From Heliocidaris erythrogramma (lineage: Eukaryota > Echinodermata > Echinoidea > Camarodonta > Echinometridae), in NCBI GenBank assembly GCA_025617745.1, contig CM046873.1:28347410-28411409 (forward strand): a DNA stretch of 64,000 nucleotides, written 5' to 3'. A program made the translations under genes and the position numbers. Positions 52,901-63,399 of this stretch are shown here, piece by piece; the first letter of the stretch is position 1; each line of letters begins with the position of its first letter. The notes beneath the pieces were generated by a model, which did not search any database, was not told the DNA's origin, and saw only the letters and a program-made list of their open reading frames with translations.

Positions 52901-53690
52901 CGGAATTAGTTGCTTCTGAAATACGATTTACTACGTGACCTCTGTGAACTTGCGCTAGATTTCCTGGATTTTTATCAGATATACAGACTTTCACTACTGT
53001 GAAAGGTAAGAGAAATAAATACAGACAAACAATTGTTTTCATGTAAAATTTATTATGAAAAGTAATTGGAAATGCAAATTACAGAGCATTTGAAATGCTC
53101 TGCAAAGCTCAGCCACACAACACACATGCAATTGCATGCACTGCCTCCTCAAATTCATCAGTGAAGTATGAATGTAGCTGACAAGACGATGGACCTGGAA
53201 GCTCGACTGCTGCTACAGCATTCTTCCAGTATTTGCGGTAAAGGTAAAGGTAAAAAGATCACGAGTGGCTGACCACGAACCCCGGGACAGCAGCCACCCT
53301 ATATGTACATATAGATCTACATATATGAAGAAAAGTCAAATTATTGCGATTTTTCGCACAGCAGGGTGATACGAGCGTTTCTGTCTCTAGTGAAGAGCTA
53401 TAAACGAATGAGAGACAGAATTTTCGGTCTATATTCTCAGCAGCGCATATCCCCGAGCGACACAGACTGATTTTTCAGTCTAAAGTTAGCATTAGTCTCT
53501 AGTCTAGACTAGAATAGAACTATATAACTAATAATATATTATAAGAATTAAGACAAGAATTACAGATATTCTTGTTCATTTCCGAGTCAAGTTGTAGGTG
53601 CACAGACATACATGTACATGTATAGCCATAGCCTACCGGCATATAGGGCTCCCCATCGCATCGTGAGTTACAAATCAAATGCAGTTTAAG
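49990..53690. other. Region upstream of PLD exon 1, no coding exon recognised
   Basis: Mixed AT-rich DNA with a CpG-rich patch at 52435-52480 (CGCGCCCGCGGCCGCTCGCG). A pair of inverted 85-bp repeats faces each other at 51680-51768 and 53348-53440. May hold PLD 5' UTR exons that cannot be called by eye. Confidence 0.4.
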
Positions 53691-54101
53691 TTACTGGCCT
53701 GGGGGTCGTTTCATCAAATCAACTCCATGACAGTCAGAACTCTTGTCGGGCATCTACGGAAATGTCATGGACTTGACAAACTGTTTCACAAAGACATAGG
53801 CCTAATAAACGACAACTCAGTGATATCAATACTAATCGGCTAAAAAACATAGTCTATATCACAGTCCATTGGATTTATTGTCAATTACTCAAACAGACTT
53901 TGACGCTCAGTTTTCCCCAAACTGTTCCATAATGTCAAAAATGGCAACAAAAATTAATACTGATGTGATGATACAAACATTCTGTTTACATGAAAAGATG
54001 TGTTACTTATGGCATCTTAGATAAGAATTATAAAATTGAGAAAACTCGAGGATGCTTTTGCGATGTTCGAATCTACATTTGCAAATAAGAGGATACCGTA
54101 A

Positions 54102-54222
54102 TTGACTTATTATTATTATTTTATTCGGCAAATCAAAGTTCATACATGTATAATTACAAAGAAGAACAAAACACAATACACTATACGCCTACAGGAAGGT
54201 TGAAATTAATGTAATCGATCCC
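54102..54222 (-). mobile_element. Short LINE 3'-end insertion
   Basis: Absent from the sister copy at 59701. On the minus strand it ends GATTTGCCGAATAAAATAAT with an ATT tail, as a 5'-truncated retroposed 3' end would. Confidence 0.55.
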
Positions 54223-54593
54223 CCAGTTTATGGAAAGAAGACCCAAATCGTGTACACTTTTTAGATAAAAAGATTAAAGATATCTTATGACCCAATTCTT
54301 AATATTCATTTATTAAAAAATACATTTAATATTATCTATATCAAAGCATTCCATGAAAAGGGAAAATACAAACATGATAAATTGTCATTGTTTACATTGG
54401 TCTGTATAAAGTTATACAGACTGTTCCGTTTTTGACACTTTTTCTATGAAAAACCGATGTGGGAATTTTTAATATACGGTCATGACGGTAGGCCTACAAT
54501 CTCGTTTACTTGTTTGGGGGTCAAGAAGTCATAAGAACATATTTTCCATCTGTAAAATATTATGATAAAAACATTAGTAAAACTATTTGATAA

Positions 54594-55573
54594 TGCACCT
54601 ATCAATTGTAAGACGCACCCCTCGACCCCCGGGAAAGGTGCGTCATGGTTGGGTAATTTACCAACAAATGAATGACGCAGGGTATGGTCATGGAAGCATT
54701 TGGTCAGTCACAGCATGGAGAATGGGGTGCGTCATAGTCGGTCATTTTACATGGGTGCGTCATAATGCCTCGCTATGTTTACAAACGGGTCTGTCCGCGC
54801 AATACTCACCGCGTACCGGGCTTTTAAACATGCAAACTCCTTGAATATAAAAAAAAATATATTGACATGGAATCTATACTTTCGCACCGGGCGCCCAAAA
54901 TCGAGTTTGATGACATCAAATAAAATGGAAACCCCCAAATAATAATAATTGATCTCAAATCCTCTCTCATGCTGTCTTCTGTCTGGGTTCTCAAAAAAGG
55001 GAAGAAATAAGGTATTTTTCGTTACTTTGTTTATTTTTACCCCGTTCGTTCCAGCACTGCGTTGGCTGGTTCGGTTCTTGCCGCGATGATCGCGATCGGT
55101 AGCATTTGTGCTAGGCTGGATTGAGACATGAATATTCATGTGTTGACGTCACAAGAATGTCAGCGATTGCACTGTGTGACTTCTGCACATTTTCATATGT
55201 CATCGCCGATAATCTTATCTCGAGCTCGGCCTCAATAGCGTGCAGGATGATAACGTGTGTTTGTGTCTTCAGCTAGCGTTCATGCATGCATGTCGATATC
55301 AACAATGCATGCAATACTATACTAGCGCCGCGCCGATGCATAGCGTGCCACGTGCGCGCGGAGCTTTACCATGACGGGGTGCGTCACAATGGTAAGTCAA
55401 AGTCTAGAACTGGTGCGTCATATTTTTTCGTCCAGGCACAGTCATTGTAAGAAAAGGTCCGTCATAGTCGAGACACACAGGTGCGTCATGGTATAGGAAA
55501 ATCCGACTCACATCTGACAAGTGACGCACCATTCCCGGGGGTCGAGGGGTGCGTCTTACAATTGATAAGTGCA
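54594..55573. mobile_element. PIF/Harbinger-like MITE, 980 bp, TAA target duplication
   Basis: 48-bp inverted ends start TGCACCTATCAATTGTAAGA and differ at very few positions. TAA flanks both sides (54591-54593, 55574-55576). The sister element at 59701 has a single TAA at the same place (about 60462), a natural empty site. The subterminal regions repeat GGTGCGTCA at least eight times in both halves. Confidence 0.88.
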
Positions 55574-55718
55574 TAAGAGAATGATAAAGGGATTAGGCTA
55601 AAGCCAAAGGGATGTCATGAATGTGTTTGGACTTGGAGATCAGAAAATAAATTTTCTCTTATTCTTATTCTTAAGTTAAGACTTAACTTACAGTTTTTAT
55701 TTTTACGCAGCCCATAAA

Positions 55719-57290
55719 AAAAGGCCATACATAGTAGGTATGTTACAAAAATTTGAGAAATCTTATTTCAAGCATATAATTGATTCCATCAAATAGAGCT
55801 TAATGAAAGCTTCAATTTGATACCTCATTCAGCTCTGTAGCTGCAAAATTAACGAAGTTACAGTCATTCTTATGTCGAAAAATGAGCGCAGTTAATTTCT
55901 TTTGTTTTCTATTGTTTTTATAGGAAAAAAAAGTCAAAAGTTGTGATCTCGGACCATCCATTCAAACACAAAAACTTTTATAACTTTCTTAAAATTAAAG
56001 CTAACAAGATGAAACTTTCAGCAATTACAGATAATAACAGTATGAACATTATGTGAAACTGTCTCATAAAAAAACAAAGGGTAACCATTAATTAATTAAT
56101 TAATTAGGTGATTATTTTTTCTTTTCGTTCCATATTAAATGTATTTATCTCGTTTTTATATATATGTGTATATATATAATATACTGATTTCCGCTCGAAA
56201 TCTCTTTTATTTCACCATGCAATCTTATTTTGTAATGTTAGATCAACTGTATATGTTTTGTTTAGTAGTTTTCTCCCTCTCAAACAATTACTTTAATTAA
56301 ACGAAAATCTTTTTTTTAATATATAATATTGTATCATTCGATTAGGGGGTCTACATCACACAAGCTAACATTTTTAGTAGATTCCTCCACATATCCTTTT
56401 GTCATCTTTCTATGTCATATCCATGTATTCTGTTTTTGCAGTGTTTGTAACTTGTACATATTGTTGTAATTTCATTGTAAATGTGGAATCTGAATAAAAT
56501 CAAATCAAATCAAAATCAAATCAAATTATTTTGTGACTGCATGTGTTTTTGTGTATGTAAAAATGAAGCGTTTACTGAAATTATCAAGTCATCGAAGTCA
56601 AATGCAGGATATTGGTAAATAGAACAGACAAGGACATTGGTTCTATCATCTGGTAAGGATCTTGTTGTATACTTAGTTAATTAATACCATAATTAGTTAT
56701 TTAATTAAGTAGCCATTTTCATCAATAAGTTAACTAAATACTGCAAATTTGTCGAAGAACTAAAGTTGAAAATTGTACATGTGGATAAAAAATATTGACC
56801 GAAAATAGGTGTTAATATTCTTTTAAAAAAGATAATTACACTAATTAATACATAATTATGAGAAAACTATTCCAATTTCTTGTGTGCAGGTTTTCAGTTC
56901 AAAACTTTAAATTATCATCTATTTTGTCAAAGCAAATTTACATTTTTGCACGGCTTGGGAAAATTAAAGGATTTGAATTTCTTGCTGAATTAAATCCAAA
57001 TGATTAGTAATTTAAGCAATAAAATACAGTAAAATTTAGAATGACATGAACTATAATTCAGAGATGTTATTTACTTCAAAATTACGTTTCTATTCTAAAA
57101 AATATGATTATTAATCTCCTCTGCATTATTTTCAATTCACATTGTATGATGGGGGCCGGGGGGGGGGGGGGGGGGCTACAGCTACGCACTTTGTTTTGTA
57201 TGTGGAGGGCATTATTGTCCCCCATAGACAACGCGTATTAAAAGTGGTGCGTAGCATAGACTGCAATATAAAATGCACACATGCAATCGC
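55719..57290. other. AT-rich stretch with a LINE tail, no gene recognised
   Basis: Contains a retroposon 3' end at about 56380-56525 (GGAATCTGAATAAAATCAAA, tail of AAATC units) and a G-tract at 57158-57175. Nothing else is recognised. Confidence 0.45.
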
Positions 57291-57291
57291 A

Positions 57292-57425
57292 CGCGTTTCA
57301 TCAAGCGATTTGTCAGTGATTTTCACTGACAAATTTGCTCTCAGCCAATCAGATGCAAGGATTTCAGTAGCTTATAACAGTTGTCGGTAAAAATCACTGA
57401 CAATACGCTTGATGAAACGCTCCCC
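57292..57425. mobile_element. GTTTCAT-family MITE, symmetric A-type
   Basis: GCGTTTCATCAAGCG left and CGCTTGATGAAACGCTCCCC right around the core. Confidence 0.9.
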
Positions 57426-58520
57426 GGATCGCACAGAGCAAAGCGCATGCATCTCCCGGCGGGAAGCCATCGCTTCGCCGTGTCAACTTTGCAATGACAT
57501 CCCTCAACTTCGCAACTAAAAAAACACATTTCGGATCGTAGAATTTTCACACAAATTCACCAACATCAAGAAAACATGTATAGAAAACATCCATTATACC
57601 TTAAATTGAATCCATTATCCAAGATTTATGAGAAAAAAGCACTGACAATCAAGCTCTCGGGAAAAAGTGGTGTGCTGATCGCAACGATGAAAAATTGCAT
57701 ACATGTTGGGTATTGAATGAAAGCTTGTACATTCAGCTACAGCTTGAAAATAACGTCACATGACAAAAATGCTATCAGTCAATGCAAAGGCAGTATTTAC
57801 GGGGAGTCCCCACAGCCATACGCAAATCGCCCGAACAGCCGCTCGGGAGAATTTACTGCCGCGAGAGCGCACGCATTGTAACGTACCTATACATAGTCTT
57901 CGCAAATACGGCTTTGTGAACAAAGTTTGATGAAACGACCCCCTGAACTCCCGAGTCTGACATGTCTGAGAATGAGACAGTGAGACTGAGACTGAGTGAG
58001 AGTGAGTGTGACTGTGATTGTGTGAAGGCGAGAATTACCCACGGCCACGGCAAGCTGCCAACGAGCTAGGCATGCACGGCCGCAGAGCCAGAGCGGCGGG
58101 CAGGCCAGGCGAGCCGAGGCTAGCCAGGATGGCCGAGAGCGATAAAGAAAGAAGATAGAATTGGGATCAAAACTATTAAAACCATTGACGATACCGTGTA
58201 TTATGACTCTTAGAGTGAAGCCAGATTAATTCTGTTCTTTGTACTATGTTTTCAATCACAAAATCCTCCCAAATAATTGAAAATTATCACTATTTTACTC
58301 GGCTTTAACTTACCTCTGTCACACTGTCCCTGACACCGTCAGTCTAATTCGCAGCTAACTTGTTAGCTAGCTAGCCAGCTAGGTAGCTAGCTAGGCGCGC
58401 GCTTTAGCTGTTTACGGAATGGAATTGATGGTGACTGATTATGAAATAACTATTTTGATTGGCCATTCGTTATATTCTCAACTTCCAACAACAAATTACA
58501 TTCGTCATCTCTAGGCTAAA

Positions 58521-58635
58521 GGGCGGGGCTCTGATCTCGTAATTTGACCAATCAGGGTTCCGGAAATCAAGTCGCAGTCTCAGAGCGCTCCTGTTGAAAA
58601 AAATTATAAAAGTCGGCCCTATTCGTTTCGTAAGT
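58521..58635 (+). promoter_or_regulatory. Core-promoter-like block (GC box, CCAAT, TATA)
   Basis: GGGCGGGGC at 58521, GACCAATCA at 58547 and TATAAAAG at 58605, spaced as in a classical plus-strand promoter (CCAAT about 80 and TATA about 30 bp before a start near 58635). GC-rich DNA lies just left (58000-58150), so the region could serve both the PLD gene and the plus-strand gene at 63 kb. The assignment is inference. Confidence 0.4.
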
Positions 58636-58871
58636 AATTATATTTCTTATTTGGAGCTTGTCTTCGTTTTCACTGATGTGATTATAGACCTGCTTATATG
58701 ATTTAGTCATTCACTCTGATTGGCAGTTGTGATCTAGCAGTTAATTGCTATTTCAATGGGAAAATGTAACCGTACGTTAAGCAAAATTGTTAATTATGAC
58801 AAAATATGAGTCCCATCTGTTCATTTTCGTGTTTGTGATTTTTATGGAATGAACGAAACTGCGGTCACGAA

Positions 58872-59328
58872 TAGCCAGGATTGGCTTCGTGAATGTAAAA
58901 AAAAAAAGAAATTGGCTATACGCCTTCTACATCACGAAGCCAGGCGTTCTTACCCAGCAATCTAATTGCGCACGGGTTAGCAGGACTGGAAAATGCCCTG
59001 AAATAACACTTTTCTGATAACTCCCGCGACCGACAGCTCCTTCGCCACAGCGTTTCCTCCTAGGAAAACGTTTAGAATTAGAATGTCTTTTTGATCGTAC
59101 GTAATTTTACCCAAAAATCCAAAAAAGATCATAAGAAATTTCCGGGAACTCACCAGTGTTTGTGTGTATCCATTGTCATGCCATTGTCATGCCATATCTG
59201 CATGACAAGAGGAGGCATGGACATGAACACTGGTGAGTTCTCGCTGGGTAAGAACGCCTGGCTTCGTGATGTAGAAGGCGTATAGCCAATTTTTTTTTTT
59301 TTTACATTCACGAAGCCAATCCTGGCTA
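58872..59328. mobile_element. hAT-like foldback MITE, 457 bp, 8-bp target duplication
   Basis: Arms of about 90 bp (TAGCCAGGATTGGCTTCGTG start) are nearly perfect inverted copies. GTCACGAA flanks it at 58864-58871 and 59329-59336. A second, inner inverted repeat (GGGAACTCACCAGTGTT / AACACTGGTGAGTTCTC) lies around 59143 and 59225. Confidence 0.88.
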
Positions 59329-59344
59329 GTCACGAACAACACTC

Positions 59345-59690
59345 GATTCAACAGCGCTGTCATGACATGGCTGTCGCGAAGTGACAGCGCTGTACAAGCT
59401 GGCCATTCAAAAGCGTTGCGAACCGCGACTACAAAGTAGCGACTAGGCCTACATGCTTTTTGATTAAATTACATCCTTTCTTGAAGTAATTATAGTACCA
59501 AAGCAAGCTTAAACTTTTAGGCCTACTTTATTGCACTCCCTAACTTAAAATTAAATTTACTATTTTATTTAGTTAGGCCTAAATAATTTACAGTTACAAC
59601 TTACCAAGAAACAATGATTTAATCATTTATGATTTATTGCGTCGTCTGCCCATAGCCCCGGGACGCTGCCACTTCGTGGCAGCGTCCTGA
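59345..59690 (+). repeat. Interspersed repeat with short GC hairpins, copy 1
   Basis: Matches 61640-61880: GACAGCGCTGTACAAGCTGG, CCATTCAAAAGCGTTGCGAA and ATTGCGTCGTCTGCC. Ends with the perfect hairpin GGACGCTGCCAC-TTC-GTGGCAGCGTCC (59662-59688). Confidence 0.75.
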
Positions 59691-59700
59691 GTGAAACCAG

Positions 59701-60736
59701 GGGGTCGTTTCATCAAATCAACTCCATGACAGTCATAACTGTTGTCAGCAATCTACGGAAATGTCATGGACCTGAAAAACTGTTTCACGAAGACATGATA
59801 AACGACAACTCAATGATATCGATACTCATCAGCGAAAAAACATAGTCTATATCACAGTCCATTGGAATTATCGTCAATTACCCAAACAGATTTTGAGGCT
59901 CAGTTTTCCCCCCAACTATTCCAAAATGTAAAAAATGGCAGCGAAGATGAATGCTTCTGATACAAACATCCCGTTTACATGAACATGATGAAAAGATGTG
60001 TTTCTTATGGCATCTTAGAATTTATAAAATTGAGAAAACTCGAGGAGGCTTTTGCGATGTACGAATCTAGATTTGTAGGTAAGAGGATACCGTAATTGAC
60101 TAATTACGGAAAGAAGACCCAAATCGTGTTCATTTTAGAGATAATGATTAAATTAAGATATCTTATGGCCCAATTTTAAATATTTATTCATTAAAAGATA
60201 CATATAATATCATTAATTTCAAAGCATTGCGTGAAAACGAAAAAAAAGCGGAAATACATACATGATAAATTGTCGTCGTTCACATGGGTCTGTATATTTA
60301 CAGACTGTTCCGTTTTTGATGCTGATTCTATGGTAGACGGATGTGGGTATTTTTAATATTAAATAATTAATCTCATTTACTTGTTGGGGGCTCAAAAAGC
60401 CATAAGAATATATTGTTCGTCTGTACAATATTATAATACGGACATTGGTAATACTATCTGGTAAAGGAATGATAAAGGATAGTGCTTGGAGATCAGGAAA
60501 TAAATGTTCTCTTAATTTACATTTGTTATTTTTTCGCAGCCCATAGACTAAAAGCGGGCTTGTGATGGCGTTCTAAAAAGATATGACAGGTCTGGAGTAC
60601 CGACAAGTCACTTGTCAGCGAAGTTGTCGCTGGTCTTGGCAAAGACGGCTTTGTGAAACACTTAGCGGACAAGTTGAGCGAAAGTGTCAACATGTCGCTG
60701 ATCTTGTCGTTATGACGGTTTGATGAAACGCCCCCC
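59701..60736. mobile_element. Nonautonomous TIR element, copy 2, complete
   Basis: GGGGGTCGTTTCATCAAATC left and TTTGATGAAACGCCCCCC right. About 1036 bp, no transposase. Its termini match the A-type GTTTCAT MITEs, so it may be a longer relative of that family. A lone right end also occurs at about 57900-57943. Confidence 0.82.
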
Positions 60737-61639
60737 AGTACGATTCGGTGGGTCTCACAATTTACCAATGTTCAAATGACCATTGAAAATATGGCCATAT
60801 AAGTTATTTTTTGGAATTAAAGTATCATATATACGATGCCACTTACCTAAACAGACCTTCTGCAAATAATGAGCTTTTCCTAAAAAATGTCTAGAATCGA
60901 TGTCACTTTTTACTCTCAATTTTCAAAACCAGTCCCATTCGCCATGTTGTTGAAGCAGAAACGAAAATAGGCACTTGCGCATGCGCCTATGAATATTTAT
61001 TACAATGACGCCATAGTTTTCGTCACAGGAATAATGAATATTCATATATCCACTGTGATCCGCCGATCTCAAGCGCTAGCGCTCTAGCTCTTGCTCGAGC
61101 CCACTCGTCTAATGAATATTCATAATCCTCCCTTCTTGTCTGTATTATATTGGAGCTGCTGACGCATGCGCATTGCAAGCAAAACACCGACCTACGGAAG
61201 TTTTTAGTACAGGCTCTTGGAGATAAATATGCCTTTTTTGTATCATCCTCATTGAAAAGAAAGACGACAGTCAATCGGAAAGTTTTGTAAGTACCTAAAG
61301 TAGCCTAAAATCAACTAATGTCATGTTTCATGGCTATCATTTTGACAAACGACCTTGTAATTAAGAGACATCCAAGCAATCAAAGGACTGCTGATCGCAG
61401 CCCGAACGATCGCAGCCCGAACAGTAAGTCTGCCCACAGTAGCAGCAGCAGCTGCTGTACTATCACCTCTGCCATTTGCGAGACGAGATAGTACAGCTAT
61501 ACTGACTACTGTGTATAGTTAGATTCCACCATGTCAACAGACAGTCACTGACAGTCGGATCCAACACGCATGACACATCATTCTAACGCACGATAGAGCT
61601 CCTTTTCTCCTTCCTCGTGACTCGTGTCTGGATCAGGAT

Positions 61640-61880
61640 TAACTATACACAGCGCTGTCGCAAAGCGACAGCGCTGTACAAGCTGGCCATTCAAAAGCGT
61701 TGCGAACCGCGACAACAAAATAGCGACTACATGCTTTTTGATTAAATTACATCCTTTCTTGAAGTAATTTTAGTACCAAATCAAGCTTAAACTATTACTT
61801 TATTGCGCTCCCTAACTTAAATTTAGTTAACTAACTTACAACTTACCAAAAAACGATGATTTATTGCGTCGTCTGCCATG
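61640..61880 (+). repeat. Interspersed repeat with short GC hairpins, copy 2
   Basis: Second copy of 59345-59655. Begins with the perfect hairpin CAGCGCTGTCGC-AAA-GCGACAGCGCTG (about 61652-61678) and runs into the palindrome at 61792. Confidence 0.75.
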
Positions 61881-62028
61881 TCTGCCCACAGTAGCTGTAC
61901 TATCTCGTCTCGCAAACGGCAGAGGTGATAGTACAGCTACTGTGGGCAGACATGGCAGACGACGCAATAAATGATAAGTTGTAAGTTAGTTAACTAGATT
62001 TAAGTTAGGGAGCGCAATAGAGTAATAG
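61792..62028. repeat. Large palindrome, arms of about 110 bp
   Basis: 61792-61904 pairs with 61927-62028 around a 22-bp spacer; only small gaps break the match. CTATTACT(T/C)TATTGCGCTCC at the outer ends, GTAGCTGTACTATC at the inner ends. A related segment lies at 61430-61495. Confidence 0.9.
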
Positions 62029-62482
62029 TCTCCCAAATGGGAAAGGGTCTCCCATATTGGCCAAGCACATCTTCTGATTATTGCTGCACTAGAGCTAGAG
62101 GAGAAAAAAAAATAAACATCAAATAAATAATGTTAGATAAATTCAACCAAACATTTTAGAGGAGCCTGGCTTAGAGAGATGAAGGCTTTGATCAAAACTT
62201 CCATCAGAATATAGGGCTTTGCGATTTGGAAAATGTTCGTATTAAAAAAAAAAAACTTCCAAAAGTTGCAAATTTCAGTCATGCATGTAGGTATATATTC
62301 AAGCTGGAGATTTTATGAGGCAACTTGGGTAGCTCAGCGGAATGTAATGGCACGGAACGCATAATACACAGTTGTGGAAATAACTTTATGGTATAGAGGA
62401 AGGGAGAGGTAGAACAGACAGTAAGCTGGTAAAAAATCTCTATGGCCTTGCTTGGGCTAAATAATATTACAACTACCACTTA

Positions 62483-62613
62483 GGGGAGCTTTTCATCAAG
62501 TGTGTTTACTGACAAATTTGCTCTCAGCCAATCAGATGCAAGGATTATTTAGCTTATAAAAATAACAGTTGTCAGTAAAAATCACTGACAAAACACTTAA
62601 TGAAACGCTCTCC
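62483..62613. mobile_element. GTTTCAT-family MITE, A-type
   Basis: GGGGAGCTTTTCATCAAGTG left and TTAATGAAACGCTCTCC right, family core present. Confidence 0.88.
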
Positions 62614-63153
62614 AGATGTCAGTTTACAACATTTAGTTCCCCATATATCACCAGCAATTGGGATTCTCGGGGCAGAAAAAAAGTTTACGCATGGTTCAAA
62701 TTGACAGAAATATAGCTTTACGGAATTGCATGGGGTGATCTGAGAGGAACAAAGCAATTTTGCAGGTTGAAAGTATGCACTGACACATTTATTGGTCCAA
62801 ACTAAGTGAAGTATAGCCTTATGACATTGCAGGGAGGTGGTTTTTGAGGACCAAAACAACTTTGGAGATTGAAAGTAGGCATTGACTGATTTATTACCCT
62901 TGTAGGTTCCTTGTTTTGGGAATCAGCACATGGCTTTTATTTTCTGAATTTCCGCACCCTTGGTATCAAAACCAAGGGTGTAATGTACTGACGAGAAGGC
63001 TGCCAACAATTCTGCCTTACATATATGTGTTGCGGACATATTTTTTTCGTGCCGCTAAATTTTACTTAGAACCTGCATGTACCTTATATCAACGTTTTTC
63101 ATTTACATGTCTAGTTGTGCTTACAGCTTCCATTCTAACTCTGTTTCTTTCAG

Positions 63154-63369
63154 AGCTCTACTCTACTACAGAGATGGTAAACATGGCGTCGGTCGAGGGT
63201 ATAGTGGACTGCCTCCTCCAAGGCCAGCTTGAGACGGCTATGAACGACATCCATCACATCCTGACTGATCCTGAAGAGGTCAACGGCATCAAGGAGTTCA
63301 GTATCCTGATTCAAGAGGCTGCCAGGCAGGAGGAGCTGCATAGGTCACATATCAAGGATGTACTTAAAG
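63154..63369 (+). CDS. First coding exon of a plus-strand gene, possibly RAP1GDS1-like
   Basis: The acceptor CTGTTTCTTTCAG ends at 63153. A short 5' UTR precedes ATG at 63174, and the donor AAAG|GTATAG follows 63369 (phase 1). The 65 codons read MVNMASVEGIVDCLLQGQLE, then TAMNDIHHILTDPEEVNGIK and EFSILIQEAARQEELHRSHI. No signal peptide or membrane segment. The VEGxxDCLLQ start and the IxxEAARxE helix recall the first armadillo-type repeat of SmgGDS (human EGCLDCLLQ ... IIAEVAKNE), a nucleotide-exchange factor for small GTPases. This is a memory-based resemblance, not an alignment. The frame is open upstream to 62916, but that stretch looks like intron. The rest of the gene lies beyond the window. 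Confidence 0.6.
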
Positions 63370-63399
63370 GTATAGCAGTGATGATGGTAATGATGGCGG

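Larger units (their letters stand above)
53701..55718. mobile_element. Nonautonomous TIR element, copy 1, with two insertions
   Basis: Starts GGGGGTCGTTTCATCAAATC and aligns with 59701-60540 along its length. Relative to that copy it carries a 120-bp AT-tailed insertion (54102-54222) and the Harbinger-like MITE (54594-55573). Its right end is lost after GCAGCCCATA. Confidence 0.8.

Noticed and set aside
58130-58160. ATGGCCGAGAGCGATAAAGA in a good start context
   Set aside because: Stops after nine codons with no donor in frame; more likely chance in GC-rich DNA.
62916-63153. Upstream extension of the plus-strand frame at 63174 (MGISTWLLFSEFPHP...)
   Set aside because: It includes a polypyrimidine tract and TTTCAG acceptor just before the conserved part, so it reads as intron.
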